NCBI RefSeq assembly: GCF_916618915.1
Contig: NZ_CAKAKE010000001.1
Span: forward strand, 1,550,001-1,614,000
Direction of reading: 5' to 3'
From: Stenotrophomonas sp. Marseille-Q4652
GTDB lineage: Bacteria; Pseudomonadota; Gammaproteobacteria; Xanthomonadales; Xanthomonadaceae
Length of the DNA: 64,000 bases
Below are positions 9,799 through 20,366 of this stretch, piece after piece. The number at the start of each line of letters is the position of its first letter. Within the stretch, counting starts at the first letter, position 1. Made by a program: the position numbers and the translations under genes. The notes below the pieces were generated by a model, which was not told the origin of the DNA, searched no databases, and worked only from the letters and a program-made list of their open reading frames with translations.

Positions 9799-12228
9799 AT
9801 GACGCGACTTCCCAATCGCCGCCTGCTAGCCCTTGCCCTCGCTGCGAGCCTGGCCGTTCCTGCCCTGGCGCAGGCGGCCGAGCCGTTCACCGTCAGCGAC
9901 ATCCGCGTCGACGGCCTGCAGCGCATTTCCTCCGGCACGGTATTCACCTACCTGCCGGTCGAGCGCGGCGAAACCATCGACGACACCAAGGTCGGCGACA
10001 CCATCCGCGCGCTCTACAAGACCGGCTTCTTCGAGGACGTGCAGCTGGACCGCCAGGGCGACATCCTGGTCGTCACGGTCAAGGAACGCCCCTCGATCAA
10101 CAAGCTGACCGTCACCGGCAACAAGGACATCAAGTCCGAGCAGCTGCTCAAGGGCCTGTCGGACATCGGCCTGAGCGAGGGTGGCACCTTCGACCGCCTG
10201 AGCCTGGACCGCGTGACCCAGGAACTGCGCCGCCAGTACAACGACCGCGGCAAGTACACGGTCGAGATCACCCCGACGGTGAGCCCGCTGGACCGCAACC
10301 GCGTGGACATCGCCATCGCGATCAAGGAAGGCAAGGCCGCCAAGATCCGTCATATCAACCTGGTGGGCACCGAGACCTTCCCGTCCGAAGCGATCCTGGA
10401 CACCTGGGAATCGCGGGAGCACAACTGGGCCTCGTGGTACCGCCGCGATGACCAGTACTCCAAGGAAAAGCTGTCCGGCGACCTGGAGAAGCTCAACTCC
10501 TGGTACCTGGACCGCGGCTATGTCGACTTCAGCATCGATTCCACCCAGGTCTCGATCAGCCCCGACAAGCGCGACATGTTCATCACCGCCGGCGTGACCG
10601 AGGGTGAGCAGTACAAGATCTCCGAGATCAAGGTGACCGGCGACACCATCCTCCCGCAGGAAGATGTCGAGAAGATGGTGTTCCAGAAGGAAGGCGATAC
10701 GTTCTCGCGCGCCCTGCTCGAATTCAGCGCCGACGCCATCACCAACACGCTGTCCAACATCGGTTATGCCTTCGCCAAGGTGAACCCGATCCCGACCACC
10801 AACCGTGCCGACCGCACGGTGGCCATCAACATGCAGGTCGTCCCCGGCCCGCGTGTATCGGTGCGCCGGATCGTGTTCAAGGGCAACACGCGCACCTCCG
10901 ACGAGGTTTTGCGCCGTGAGATGCGCCAGTTCGAGAACAGCTGGTACTCGCAGGCCGCGATCGACCGTTCCAAGATCCGCCTGCAGCGCCTGGGCTACTT
11001 CGAGACCGTCGAGGTCGAGACCCCGGCCGTGACCGGCAGCAACGACCTGGTCGACGTCGTCTACAACGTCAAGGAAACCACTTCGGGCAGCTTCGTGTTC
11101 GGCCTGGGCTATTCGCAGTCCTATGGCATGACCACCTCGGTGCAGCTGTCGCAGAACAACTTCCTGGGCGGCGGCAACCGCGTGTCGGTCGAGGCCTCGC
11201 GCAGCAGCTACATGCAGCGGTACGGCTTCTCCTACATGAACCCGTACTTCACCGACGAGGGCGTGTCGCTGGGCTACAACCTGTCCTGGCGCGAGCTGGA
11301 CTACTCCGACTTCAACACCGCGCAGTACAACAGCACCAACGGTGCCGCGCAGATGGTCTTCGGCGTGCCGATCACCGAGAACGACACCGTCTCGCTGATG
11401 TTCGGCATCGACAGCAACCAGATCACCACCTACCAGGGCAGCACGCCGCAGTCGATCATCGACTACATCGACGCGATGGGCACGCGCACCTTCCACGCCT
11501 GGCGCACCGAGCTGGGCTGGGCACGCGATACCCGCAACGACTACTTCATGCCGACCCGCGGCACCTACCAGCGCGTGGGCCTGGAAACCACCCTGCCGGG
11601 CTCGACCGCCGAGTACTACAAGCTCAACTACCAGATCTCCAAGTACTGGCCGATCATTCCGGCGCTGGTGATCAACACCCGCCTGGAGCTGGGCTACGGC
11701 GACTCGTACGGCGATGACAAGGTGCGTGACATCTGCTGGAACGAGATCCCGGCAACCGACACCACCAGTGCCACCACCCAGGTCGTGGACTGCGCCACCA
11801 ACCCGACCGCCAACCACCGCCAGGTGAGGGCTTCCGGCCTGCCGTTCTACGAGCACTTCTATGCCGGCGGCACCAACTCGGTGCGCGGCTTCGAGGACAA
11901 CACCCTGGGCCCGCGTTCGGAGCCCATTGCCGGCTACTACAACGGCCAGCCGCTGGGTGGCTCGCTCAAGACCGTCGGTTCGATCGAGGCCTACTTCCCG
12001 AAGCTGTTCGACAGCCCCTCTGCACGCGTGTCGGCCTTCCTCGACGTCGGCAACGTGTACAACGGCACGGACAACTTCAAGGCCAAGGAGCTGCGTGCCT
12101 CGGCCGGCGTGGCCCTGCTGTGGCGCGCCCCGGTCGGCCCGATCTCGATCAGCTACGCCATCCCGCTGCGCAAGCAGGAAGGCGACGAGATCGAACGCCT
12201 GCAGTTCACCTTCGGCGGGCAGTTCTGA
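9799..12228 (+). CDS. bamA: Outer membrane assembly factor BamA
   Basis: Central outer-membrane component that folds beta-barrel proteins. It has 809 residues. A signal peptide ends ALAQA before AEPF. Five POTRA repeats follow (about 27-430, first one FTVSDIRVDGLQR), then a 16-strand barrel with the L6 loop motif VRGF near 695-698, ending in a C-terminal phenylalanine (FTFGGQF). No gene for the chaperone Skp follows, unlike in enterobacteria. Confidence 0.97.
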   Translation: MTRLPNRRLLALALAASLAVPALAQAAEPFTVSDIRVDGLQRISSGTVFTYLPVERGETIDDTKVGDTIRALYKTGFFEDVQLDRQGDILVVTVKERPSINKLTVTGNKDIKSEQLLKGLSDIGLSEGGTFDRLSLDRVTQELRRQYNDRGKYTVEITPTVSPLDRNRVDIAIAIKEGKAAKIRHINLVGTETFPSEAILDTWESREHNWASWYRRDDQYSKEKLSGDLEKLNSWYLDRGYVDFSIDSTQVSISPDKRDMFITAGVTEGEQYKISEIKVTGDTILPQEDVEKMVFQKEGDTFSRALLEFSADAITNTLSNIGYAFAKVNPIPTTNRADRTVAINMQVVPGPRVSVRRIVFKGNTRTSDEVLRREMRQFENSWYSQAAIDRSKIRLQRLGYFETVEVETPAVTGSNDLVDVVYNVKETTSGSFVFGLGYSQSYGMTTSVQLSQNNFLGGGNRVSVEASRSSYMQRYGFSYMNPYFTDEGVSLGYNLSWRELDYSDFNTAQYNSTNGAAQMVFGVPITENDTVSLMFGIDSNQITTYQGSTPQSIIDYIDAMGTRTFHAWRTELGWARDTRNDYFMPTRGTYQRVGLETTLPGSTAEYYKLNYQISKYWPIIPALVINTRLELGYGDSYGDDKVRDICWNEIPATDTTSATTQVVDCATNPTANHRQVRASGLPFYEHFYAGGTNSVRGFEDNTLGPRSEPIAGYYNGQPLGGSLKTVGSIEAYFPKLFDSPSARVSAFLDVGNVYNGTDNFKAKELRASAGVALLWRAPVGPISISYAIPLRKQEGDEIERLQFTFGGQF

Positions 12229-12250
12229 CCGGCGACCGCCATCGCAACGT

Positions 12251-12278
12251 GACAGGGCCCGGGCAACCGGGCCCTGTC
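12251..12278 (+). terminator. Strong hairpin between bamA and lpxD
   Basis: A perfect 12-bp stem (12251-12262 with 12267-12278) closed by a GCAA tetraloop, 22 bp after the bamA stop. There is no T run after it, so it may stabilise or process the mRNA rather than terminate. Confidence 0.5.
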
Positions 12279-12342
12279 GTATCCGCCTTCCTACATCCGG
12301 TGCCGCATGTCCGCCTTTGCCGGAGCGGCTAAACTTGGCGGC

Positions 12343-13365
12343 GTGAATACTCCCTCCTATACCGCTCAACAGCTCGCCGACCAGTTCGGCCTGACCGTCC
12401 ATGGCGATGGCAGCACTGCCATCCATGGTGTCGCCACCCTGGCCAACGCCGGCGCCGGGCAGCTCACCTTCCTGGCCAACCCGCGCTACCGCCCGCAACT
12501 GGAAGCCAGCCGCGCCTCGATCGTGGTGCTGCGCGCCGACGATGCCGACGCTGCGCCGGGCACGGCCCTGGTCGCCCGGGACCCGTACACCAGCTTCGCC
12601 AGGATCGCCGCGCTGTTCGACAGCATGCCGCTGCGCGAGCCGGGCATCCATCCCAGCGCGGTGATCGATCCGAGCGCCAGCGTGGCCGCCAGCGCCCACA
12701 TCGGCCCGTTCGTCACCATCGGCGCGCGCAGCGTGGTCGGCGAGAACTGCATCGTCGGCAGTGGCAGCGTGATCGGCGAGGACTGCGCGCTGGACACCGG
12801 CTGCGAGCTGATCGCCCGGGTCACCCTGGTCACCCGGGTCCGGCTCGGCAAGCGCGTGCGCATCCACCCGGGCGCGGTGCTAGGCGCCGACGGGTTCGGC
12901 CTGGCGATGGACGCCGGCAAGTGGATCAAGGTGCCGCAGCTGGGCGGCGTGCGCATCGGCGATGACTGCGAGATCGGCGCCAACACCTGTATCGACCGCG
13001 GCGCACTGGAAGACACCGTGCTCGACGAGGACGTGCGCGTGGACAACCTGGTGCAGATCGCGCACAACGTGCAGATCGGCGCCCACACCGCGATCGCCGG
13101 CAGCACCGGCATCGCCGGCAGTGCCAAGATCGGCCGCTACTGTCTGCTGGGCGGCGCCGTCGGCGTCGTCGGCCACCTCGAGATCTGCGACAAGGTCGTG
13201 GTCACCGGCCGTTCGGTGGTCCGCAACTCCATCCACGAGCCGGGCGAGTATTCCTCCGGCACCCCCCTGACCGACAACCGCACGTGGCGCAAGAACGCCG
13301 CGCGCTTCAAGCAGCTGGACAGCCTGGCACGGCGAATCCTGTCTGTGAGCAAGGAGAAGGAATGA
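12343..13365 (+). CDS. lpxD: UDP-3-O-(3-hydroxyacyl)glucosamine N-acyltransferase
   Basis: Third step of lipid A synthesis: adds the N-linked hydroxyacyl chain. The protein has hexapeptide-repeat left-handed beta-helix sequence and ends in a helical extension. Signatures are [26 protein letters not shown] and [10 protein letters not shown] (catalytic His region). I prefer the GTG at 12343 (340 residues), because homology to the family begins at [12 protein letters not shown]; an ATG at 12307 would add 12 residues. The stop overlaps fabZ by ATGA. Confidence 0.93.
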   Translation: MNTPSYTAQQLADQFGLTVHGDGSTAIHGVATLANAGAGQLTFLANPRYRPQLEASRASIVVLRADDADAAPGTALVARDPYTSFARIAALFDSMPLREPGIHPSAVIDPSASVAASAHIGPFVTIGARSVVGENCIVGSGSVIGEDCALDTGCELIARVTLVTRVRLGKRVRIHPGAVLGADGFGLAMDAGKWIKVPQLGGVRIGDDCEIGANTCIDRGALEDTVLDEDVRVDNLVQIAHNVQIGAHTAIAGSTGIAGSAKIGRYCLLGGAVGVVGHLEICDKVVVTGRSVVRNSIHEPGEYSSGTPLTDNRTWRKNAARFKQLDSLARRILSVSKEKE

Positions 13366-13817
13366 ACGCACCGCAGTTGCCGATCGACGTCGTCACCATC
13401 CAGACCCTGATTCCCCACCGCTATCCGTTCCTGCTGGTGGACAAGGTGGTGGAGCTGGACGTCGAGGCCAAGCGCATCGTTGCGCACAAGAACGTGACCT
13501 TCAACGAGCCGTTCTTCCAGGGCCACTTCCCGGGGCAGCCGATCATGCCGGGCGTGCTCATCATCGAGGCGCTGGCCCAGGCCGGCGGCGTGCTGACCCA
13601 GCTTTCACTGGGGCGCGATGCGCAGTCCAAGCTGTTCTACCTGGTCAAGGTCGACAACGTGCGCTTCATCAGGCAGGTGGTGCCGGGCGACGTGCTCGAG
13701 CTGCACGTGCAGGTCAAGCGCGTGATCCGCAACATGGCCGTGTACTACGGCGAGGCCAAGGTTGCCGGCGAGGTCGTGGCCCACGCCGAAGTGCTGTGCG
13801 CGGGCACCCGCGAGTAA
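13362..13817 (+). CDS. fabZ: 3-hydroxyacyl-ACP dehydratase FabZ
   Basis: Dehydrates 3-hydroxyacyl-ACP in type II fatty acid synthesis and competes with LpxA/LpxD for hydroxyacyl-ACP. It has 151 residues with [13 protein letters not shown] at the N terminus and the hot-dog active site [13 protein letters not shown] with catalytic His and a Glu six residues on (IEALAQAGG). The ATG at 13362 overlaps the lpxD stop. Confidence 0.97.
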   Translation: MNAPQLPIDVVTIQTLIPHRYPFLLVDKVVELDVEAKRIVAHKNVTFNEPFFQGHFPGQPIMPGVLIIEALAQAGGVLTQLSLGRDAQSKLFYLVKVDNVRFIRQVVPGDVLELHVQVKRVIRNMAVYYGEAKVAGEVVAHAEVLCAGTRE

Positions 13818-13827
13818 GGGATCCGAG

Positions 13828-14619
13828 ATGAGTGACAACACCCCACTGATCCACCCCACCGCGGTCATCGACCCGAGCGCCAAGCTCGGCGCCAACGTGC
13901 GCGTCGGCGCCTTCACCCTGATCGGGCCGGACGTCGAGATCGGCGACGGCACCGAGATCGGTCCACACTGCAGCATCCATGGCCCGACCCGCATCGGTCG
14001 CGACAACCGCTTCATCGGCCACGCCGCGATCGGTGGCGAGCCGCAGGACAAGAAGTTCGCCGGCGAGCGCACCGAGCTGGTGATTGGCGATCGCAACCTG
14101 GTTCGCGAGTTCGTGACCATCAACCGCGGCACCGGTGGCGGCGGCGGCATCACCCGCGTCGGCGATGACAACTGGTTCCTGGCCTACGTGCACATCGCCC
14201 ACGACTGCCACGTCGGCAACAACTGCGTGTTCTCCAACAACACCACGCTGGCCGGCCACGTCACCGTCGGCAACTGGGTGATCATCAGCGGCTTCGGTGG
14301 TGCCCACCAGTTCTGCCGCATCGGCGACCACGCCTTCATCGGCATGGGCGCGCTGACCAACGGCGATGTGCCGCCGTTCACCATGGTCGGCAGCGATTCG
14401 CTGGGCCGCCCGCGCGGCATCAACAGCGAAGGCCTCAAGCGCCGCGGTTTCGATGCCGAGCGCATCTCGGCGATCAAGCGCGCCTACCGCACGCTCTACG
14501 TGGCCGGGCTGCCGCTGGCCGAGGCCAAGCAGCAGCTGGCCGAACAGGCGCAAACCAGCGACGACGTGCGCGGCCTGCTCGAGTTCATCGAGAGCACCGA
14601 GCGTCCGCTGCTGCGATGA
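13828..14619 (+). CDS. lpxA: UDP-N-acetylglucosamine O-acyltransferase
   Basis: First step of lipid A synthesis: transfers a hydroxyacyl chain from ACP to UDP-GlcNAc. It has 263 residues (E. coli 262). A hexapeptide-repeat beta-helix ([14 protein letters not shown] onward) carries the catalytic-His region [12 protein letters not shown]. The C-terminal helical domain is complete. The GAG upstream of ATG 13828 serves as ribosome binding site. ATGA overlap with lpxB. Confidence 0.97.
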   Translation: MSDNTPLIHPTAVIDPSAKLGANVRVGAFTLIGPDVEIGDGTEIGPHCSIHGPTRIGRDNRFIGHAAIGGEPQDKKFAGERTELVIGDRNLVREFVTINRGTGGGGGITRVGDDNWFLAYVHIAHDCHVGNNCVFSNNTTLAGHVTVGNWVIISGFGGAHQFCRIGDHAFIGMGALTNGDVPPFTMVGSDSLGRPRGINSEGLKRRGFDAERISAIKRAYRTLYVAGLPLAEAKQQLAEQAQTSDDVRGLLEFIESTERPLLR

Positions 14620-15875
14620 ACACCAGCGTCCCGCCTGTTGCCGTCGATCCTCGCGTTGACGTCCGCGTCGTTGGGCCGGCACCGGTGCCGGGCAACGGCG
14701 GCGGTCGTCCGCTGCGTATCGCCCTGGTGGCTGGGGAGGCATCCGGGGACGGCCTCGGTGCCGGCCTGGTCAACGCGCTGCGCGAGCGTTTCCCCGATGC
14801 CCAGTTCGCCGGCATCGGTGGCGATGCGATGCGCAACGCTGGCTGCGAGACCTGGTTCGACGCCAGCGAGCTGTCGGTGATGGGCCTGGCCGAGATCCTG
14901 CGCCACCTGCCGCGCCTGCTGAAGCTGCGTAGGCAGTACCGCGAGCGCGTGCTGGAGTGGCAGCCGGACGTGTTCATCGGGATCGATGCACCCGACTTCA
15001 ACCTGGGCGTGGAGAAGTGGCTCAAGGAGCGCGGCATCCGCACCGTGCACTACGTCAGTCCGTCGGTCTGGGCTTGGCGCGAGAAGCGCGCCGAGAAGAT
15101 CGGTGCCAGCGCCGACCTGGTGCTGTGCCTGTTCCCGATGGAGCCGCCGATCTACGCCCGCCACGGCATCGACGCGCGCTTCGTCGGCCACCCGATGGCC
15201 GACGAGATTCCCGGCGAGTGCGACCGCATGCGGGCCCGCGCCGAACTCGGCCTGTCCTCCGGCGCGAAGGTGCTGGCGGTCCTGCCGGGCAGCCGCCTGG
15301 GCGAGGTCACCCGGCTGGGCAATGACTTCTTCGAAGCCGCCTGGCAGGTACACGAACGCATCCCCGGGCTGCATGTGGTGGTACCGGCAGCCAATGCCGC
15401 CTGCCGCGCGGTGATTGCTGAACAACTGTCGGCCTCGGCCCTGCCGGTGGCGCACTCGCACCTGATCGACGGCCAGGCGCGCACCGCCATGGTCGCCGCC
15501 GACGTGGTGCTGCTGGCCTCGGGCACCGCGACGCTGGAAACCATGCTGGTCAAGCGGCCGATGGTGGTCGGCTACCGCGTGGCCGAACTGACCTACCGCC
15601 TGGTCAAGGCGCTGGGCCTGCTCAAGGTCGACCGCTACGCCCTGCCCAACGTGCTGGCCGGCAAGGACCTGGCCCCGGAACTGATGCAGCACGACTGCAC
15701 GCCGGAAAACCTGTCGGCCGCCCTGCTGCGCTGGTTTGAACAACCGCAGCAGGTGCAGGCGCTGCAGCCGGAGTACGACCGCCTGCACCGCGAGCTGTGC
15801 CAGGACGCCTCGGCGCGTGCCGCCGATGCGGTGGCCGAACTGCTTGCAACCCCACGCAGTGGTGCAACGGCATGA
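14616..15875 (+). CDS. lpxB: Lipid A disaccharide synthase
   Basis: Glycosyltransferase (GT19) that joins lipid X to UDP-diacylglucosamine. It has 419 residues, about 35 longer than in E. coli because of a Pro/Val/Gly-rich N-terminal extension before [15 protein letters not shown]. The core motifs [21 protein letters not shown] and [10 protein letters not shown] are intact. It overlaps lpxA upstream and rnhB downstream by 4 bp each. Confidence 0.96.
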   Translation: MNTSVPPVAVDPRVDVRVVGPAPVPGNGGGRPLRIALVAGEASGDGLGAGLVNALRERFPDAQFAGIGGDAMRNAGCETWFDASELSVMGLAEILRHLPRLLKLRRQYRERVLEWQPDVFIGIDAPDFNLGVEKWLKERGIRTVHYVSPSVWAWREKRAEKIGASADLVLCLFPMEPPIYARHGIDARFVGHPMADEIPGECDRMRARAELGLSSGAKVLAVLPGSRLGEVTRLGNDFFEAAWQVHERIPGLHVVVPAANAACRAVIAEQLSASALPVAHSHLIDGQARTAMVAADVVLLASGTATLETMLVKRPMVVGYRVAELTYRLVKALGLLKVDRYALPNVLAGKDLAPELMQHDCTPENLSAALLRWFEQPQQVQALQPEYDRLHRELCQDASARAADAVAELLATPRSGATA

Positions 15876-16585
15876 CCTCGCGCCGCAAGCCCGCCGCCAC
15901 CAGTCCCGGCTCGCTGGCCCTGTTCGACGACGCCGCGCTGCAGATCAACATCCCGCGCCTGGTCGCCGGCGTCGACGAGGCCGGGCGAGGCCCGCTGGCC
16001 GGTCCGGTCGCCGTGGCCGCAGTGGTGTTCGACCCGGCGCGCCCGCGCATCAACGGCCTGGACGACTCCAAGCAGCTCACCGCGGCCCGCCGCGAGGTGC
16101 TGTACGAACGCATCGTCGAGCGCGCCCTGGCCTGGCACGTGGTGCTGATGCAGGTCGAGGAGATCGACCAGCTCAACATCTACCAGGCGACCATGCTCGG
16201 CATGCGCCGTGCGGTGGAGGCGGTGTCCCACGTGGCCGACTTCGCCCGCATCGACGGCAACCGGCTTCCCAAGGGCCTGCCCTGCCCGGCCGAGGCCATC
16301 GTCGGCGGCGACGCGGTGGACCGTTCGATCATGGCCGCCTCGATCCTGGCCAAGGTCACCCGAGACCGGCTCATGCTGGAGTTGCACCAGCAGCACCCCG
16401 AGTACGGCTTCGACGTGCACAAGGGATACGCCACCCCGGCACACCTGGCCGCGCTGCGCACCCGTGGCCCGTGCCCGCACCACCGCCGCAGCTTTGCCCC
16501 GGTCGGTGCCTGCCTGGCCCCGGTGGCCGCCGAAATCGCCGAAGCGGCCGAACCCATCGACGTGGTCGAAGCCGCCACCGCCTGA
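15872..16585 (+). CDS. rnhB: Ribonuclease HII
   Basis: Removes misincorporated ribonucleotides and RNA in RNA-DNA hybrids. It has 237 residues. Catalytic acidic residues are in [14 protein letters not shown] (Asp-Glu) and in the [13 protein letters not shown] / KVTRD region; the [12 protein letters not shown] stretch is conserved. The ATG at 15872 overlaps the lpxB stop. An N-terminal extension of about 30 residues precedes the fold, as does a short C-terminal acidic tail after it. Confidence 0.95.
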   Translation: MTSRRKPAATSPGSLALFDDAALQINIPRLVAGVDEAGRGPLAGPVAVAAVVFDPARPRINGLDDSKQLTAARREVLYERIVERALAWHVVLMQVEEIDQLNIYQATMLGMRRAVEAVSHVADFARIDGNRLPKGLPCPAEAIVGGDAVDRSIMAASILAKVTRDRLMLELHQQHPEYGFDVHKGYATPAHLAALRTRGPCPHHRRSFAPVGACLAPVAAEIAEAAEPIDVVEAATA

Positions 16586-16705
16586 TCCAGCCGGGCCCCT
16601 GCCGCAGGGTCCGGAACCGTTCCCGGCCCTTCCCCAGCAGCCCTGTCAAGCCTTGGCAGCACCTGCCGCCACCGCTACCCTGCCCGGGCACCATTCTGGT
16701 TCGGC

Positions 16706-19700
16706 ATGTCCACTTCCCGCTTCGTCCATCTCCACGTCCACACCGAGTTTTCGCTGGCGGATTCGACCATCCGTGTCCCGGCGAAGCCGGATCAGGCTGA
16801 TCCCAAGAAAGCCAAGCAGGCCAACCTGCTCTCGCGCTCGGTCGAACTCGGCCTGCCGGCACTGGCGGTGACCGACCTCAACAACCTGTTCGCCCTGGTC
16901 AAGTTCTACAAGGCCGCCGAAGGCGTGGGCATCAAGCCCATCGCCGGCGCCGACGTGGTGATCAGCGATGGCGAGCAGGATCCGTGGCGGATGACCCTGC
17001 TGTGCCGCGACCGCGAGGGCTACCTGAGCCTGTCGCGTCTGCTGACCCGCGCCTGGATGGAAGGTCACCGCCCCGAGGGCGGCGTGGCCGTGCATCCGCA
17101 ATGGCTCAAGGACAGCTGCCACAACCTGTTCGCACTGGCCGGCCGCGACAGCCTGGCCGGGCGCCTGGCCCGCGACGGTCGCCATGACCTGGCCGAGCAG
17201 CAGCTCGCCGACTGGCAACGCGTGTTCGGCGATGGCCTGCACCTGGAGCTGACCCGCACCGGCCGGGAGGGCGAGGAGGCCTTCAACCAGTTCGCGCTGA
17301 TGGCCGCCGGCCAGCGCGGCCTGCCGGTGGTCGCCAGCAACGACGTGCGCTTCCTGTCGCCGGACGACTACGAGGCCCACGAGGCCCGCGTGTGCATCTC
17401 CACCGGCCGCGTGCTCGATGACCCGAAGCGCCCGCGCGAGTACAGCCGCGAGCAGTATCTGAAGTCGGGCGAGCAGATGTGCGAACTGTTCGCCGACATT
17501 CCCGACGCGATCGACAACACGCTCGAGCTGGCCCAGCGCTGCAACATCGAGATGCGGCTGGGCACCTACTTCCTGCCCAACTATCCGGTGCCCGACGACG
17601 AGACGCTGGATACCTGGATCCAGAAGCAGTCGCGCGAGGGCCTGGAAGAGCGCCTGGCTAAGAATCCGCTGGCACCGGGCAAGACCCGCGAGGATTACTT
17701 CGAGCGGCTGGAATTCGAGCTCGACACCATCATCAAGATGGGGTTCCCGGGCTACTTCCTGATCGTTGCCGACTTCATCCAGTGGGGCAAGAACCAGGGC
17801 ATCCCGATCGGGCCGGGCCGTGGTTCGGGTGCCGGCTCGCTGGTGGCGTGGGCGCTGAAGATCACCGACCTCGACCCCCTGCCCTACAACCTGCTGTTCG
17901 AGCGGTTCCTCAATCCCGAACGCGTGTCGATGCCCGACTTCGACATCGACTTCTGCATGGACCGGCGCGACGAGGTCATCGACTACGTCGCCCGCAAGTA
18001 CGGGCGCGAGCGCGTCAGCCAGATCATCACCTACGGCACCATGGCCGCAAAGGCGGTGGTGCGCGATGCCGGCCGCGTGCTGGGCTTTCCGTATGGCCTG
18101 GTGGATGGCGTTTCCAAGCTCATCCCCAACATCCTCGGCATCCACCTGAAGGATGCGCTGGGCAAGGGCAAGGAAGGCCTGGACTCGGAGATGGCCAGCC
18201 CCGAGCTGATCGCCCGCTACCAGAGCGAGGACGACGTCCGCGACCTGATCGACCTCGCCCTGCAGCTGGAAGACCTGACCCGCAACGCCGGCAAGCACGC
18301 CGGCGGCGTGGTCATCGGGCCCGAGCCGCTGAGCGAGTTCTGCCCGCTGTACGCCGAACACGACGAGGGCGGCCGCGGCAAGAACCCGGTCACCCAGTTC
18401 GACAAGAACGACGTGGAAGAAGTCGGCCTGGTGAAGTTCGACTTCCTCGGCCTGCGCACGCTGACGATCATCGACTGGGCAGTGAAGGCGATCAACAAGC
18501 GCCACGCCCGCGCCGGCATCCCGCCGGTGGACATCGCCGCGATCCCGCTCGACGACGCGGCCACCTACAAGGACATCTTCGCCAACGGCAACACCGGCGC
18601 GGTGTTCCAGTTCGAATCCTCCGGCATGCGCCGCCTGCTGAAGGACGCGCGCCCGGACCGTTTCGAAGACCTGATCGCCCTGGTGTCGCTGTACCGCCCG
18701 GGCCCGATGGACCTGATCCCCTCGTTCAACGCGCGAAAGCACGGCCAGGAGGAGATCGTCTATCCGGACCCGCGCACCGAAGCCATCCTGAAGGACACCT
18801 ACGGCATCATGGTGTACCAGGAGCAGGTCATGCAGATGGCGCAGATCGTCGGCGGCTACTCGCTGGGCGGCGCCGACCTGCTGCGCCGTGCAATGGGCAA
18901 GAAGGTGCCGGCCGAAATGGCCAAGCACCGCGAGATCTTCCGCGAGGGCGCGGCCAAGGGCGGCGTCGACGGCCCCAAGGCCGACGAGATCTTCGATCTG
19001 ATGGAGAAGTTCGCCGGCTACGGCTTCAACAAGTCGCACGCCGCCGCCTACGCGCTCGTCTCCTACCAGACCGCCTGGCTCAAGCGTCACTACCCGGCCG
19101 AATTCATGGCCGCGACGCTGTCCTCGGACATGGACAACACCGACAAGGTGGTCGGCTTCCTCGACGAGGTGCGCAACCTCGGCCTGAAGGTGCTGCCGCC
19201 GCGGGTCAATGATTCGGCCTACATGTTCGAGGCGGCGACGCCGGACACCATCCAGTACGGCCTGGGCGCGATCAAGGGCGTGGGCCAGGGCGCCTGCGAA
19301 GCGGTGGTCGAGGAGCGCCTGCGCAACGGGCCGTACACCGACCTGATGGATTTCTGCACGCGCATCGAGTCGGCCAAGCTCAACCGCCGCACGCTCGAGG
19401 CGATGATCAACTGCGGCGCGCTCGATGGCCTGGGCAAGAACCGCGCCTCGCTGATGCTCCAGCTGCCCGAGGTGCTCAAGGCCACTGAGCAGATGGCGCG
19501 CGAGAAGGCCGCCGGGCAGAACTCGCTGTTCGGCGCGCCGGATGCGGCCAGCGCCAGGATGCAGCTGGACCTGCCGGAAAGCCGCGAGTGGCCGCTGGGC
19601 CAGTTGCTGGGCGGTGAACGCGAGACGCTGGGCTTCTACCTGTCCGGCCATCCGTTCGATCCGTACCGCGCCGACGTCAGGGACCTGGTCGGCACCGACC

Positions 19701-20293
19701 TGGGTTCGCTGGACAAGCTGGTCACCCCGGCACAACCGGCACGCGAGGGCGAAAAGCGCGCCTGGCGCCAGGAGGCGCAGGTGATCCTTGCCGGCCAGGT
19801 GGTCGGCGTGCGCCGCAAGGGCGACAGCCAGGTGTTCGTGCAGCTGGAGGATGGCCGCGGCCGCGTGGAGTGCAGCGCGTTCTCCGATGCGATGGCCGAG
19901 TTCGGCCACCTGCTCACCCGCGACCGCATCCTGATCGTCAAGGGTGGCCTGCGCGAGGACGAGTTCAACGGCGGCTATGCGCTGCGCATCCGCCAGTGCT
20001 GGGACTACGAACAGGTCTGCGCCGACTACGCGCTGCGCCTGTCGCTGCGCGTGGACCTGCGCCAGCGCAGCGCGTGGCCGCGGATCGAAGCGATCCTCGC
20101 CGCCCACCGTCCCGGCCGCACGCCGGTACGGCTGGACGTGCTGCTCGGCTCGACGCAGGGCTGCGTCGCCGGCATGCTCGACCTGGGCGGGAGCAACGGC
20201 GTGCGGGTCACCCCGCAACTGCTGGAAGAGCTGCGCGCCGATCCCGCCGTACGCATGCTGAAGGCCAAGCACGGCGCGCCTTGGGCCACCTGA
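16706..20293 (+). CDS. dnaE: DNA polymerase III subunit alpha
   Basis: Catalytic subunit of the replicative polymerase. It has 1195 residues (E. coli DnaE1 1160). Domain order: N-terminal PHP domain (FVHLHVHTEFSLADSTI), the polymerase core with the catalytic aspartates in MPDFDIDFCMDRR at about 409-421, the finger region with YGFNKSHAAAYALVSYQTAW, a tandem HhH region, then an OB fold (VILAGQVVGVRRKGDSQVFV) and the tau-binding C terminus. Expressed from the 120-bp gap after rnhB or by read-through. Confidence 0.97.
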   Translation: MSTSRFVHLHVHTEFSLADSTIRVPAKPDQADPKKAKQANLLSRSVELGLPALAVTDLNNLFALVKFYKAAEGVGIKPIAGADVVISDGEQDPWRMTLLCRDREGYLSLSRLLTRAWMEGHRPEGGVAVHPQWLKDSCHNLFALAGRDSLAGRLARDGRHDLAEQQLADWQRVFGDGLHLELTRTGREGEEAFNQFALMAAGQRGLPVVASNDVRFLSPDDYEAHEARVCISTGRVLDDPKRPREYSREQYLKSGEQMCELFADIPDAIDNTLELAQRCNIEMRLGTYFLPNYPVPDDETLDTWIQKQSREGLEERLAKNPLAPGKTREDYFERLEFELDTIIKMGFPGYFLIVADFIQWGKNQGIPIGPGRGSGAGSLVAWALKITDLDPLPYNLLFERFLNPERVSMPDFDIDFCMDRRDEVIDYVARKYGRERVSQIITYGTMAAKAVVRDAGRVLGFPYGLVDGVSKLIPNILGIHLKDALGKGKEGLDSEMASPELIARYQSEDDVRDLIDLALQLEDLTRNAGKHAGGVVIGPEPLSEFCPLYAEHDEGGRGKNPVTQFDKNDVEEVGLVKFDFLGLRTLTIIDWAVKAINKRHARAGIPPVDIAAIPLDDAATYKDIFANGNTGAVFQFESSGMRRLLKDARPDRFEDLIALVSLYRPGPMDLIPSFNARKHGQEEIVYPDPRTEAILKDTYGIMVYQEQVMQMAQIVGGYSLGGADLLRRAMGKKVPAEMAKHREIFREGAAKGGVDGPKADEIFDLMEKFAGYGFNKSHAAAYALVSYQTAWLKRHYPAEFMAATLSSDMDNTDKVVGFLDEVRNLGLKVLPPRVNDSAYMFEAATPDTIQYGLGAIKGVGQGACEAVVEERLRNGPYTDLMDFCTRIESAKLNRRTLEAMINCGALDGLGKNRASLMLQLPEVLKATEQMAREKAAGQNSLFGAPDAASARMQLDLPESREWPLGQLLGGERETLGFYLSGHPFDPYRADVRDLVGTDLGSLDKLVTPAQPAREGEKRAWRQEAQVILAGQVVGVRRKGDSQVFVQLEDGRGRVECSAFSDAMAEFGHLLTRDRILIVKGGLREDEFNGGYALRIRQCWDYEQVCADYALRLSLRVDLRQRSAWPRIEAILAAHRPGRTPVRLDVLLGSTQGCVAGMLDLGGSNGVRVTPQLLEELRADPAVRMLKAKHGAPWAT

Positions 20294-20366
20294 GGCCCGG
20301 ACGGGCGCGTACGGGGTCTTCTGATACGTTCGGCTACACTTCCCTCTTTAATCGCGACGGCTGCCG

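Noticed and set aside
9826..12867. 1013-codon open frame antisense to bamA and lpxD
   Set aside because: Spans two genes and their gap, has no motif, and has composition typical of GC-rich shadow frames.
16646..20272. Very long open frame (1208 codons) antisense to dnaE
   Set aside because: It mirrors dnaE in a high-GC sequence; composition is biased (His, Gln, Val, Leu) with no recognisable domain. The sense frame has full polymerase homology.
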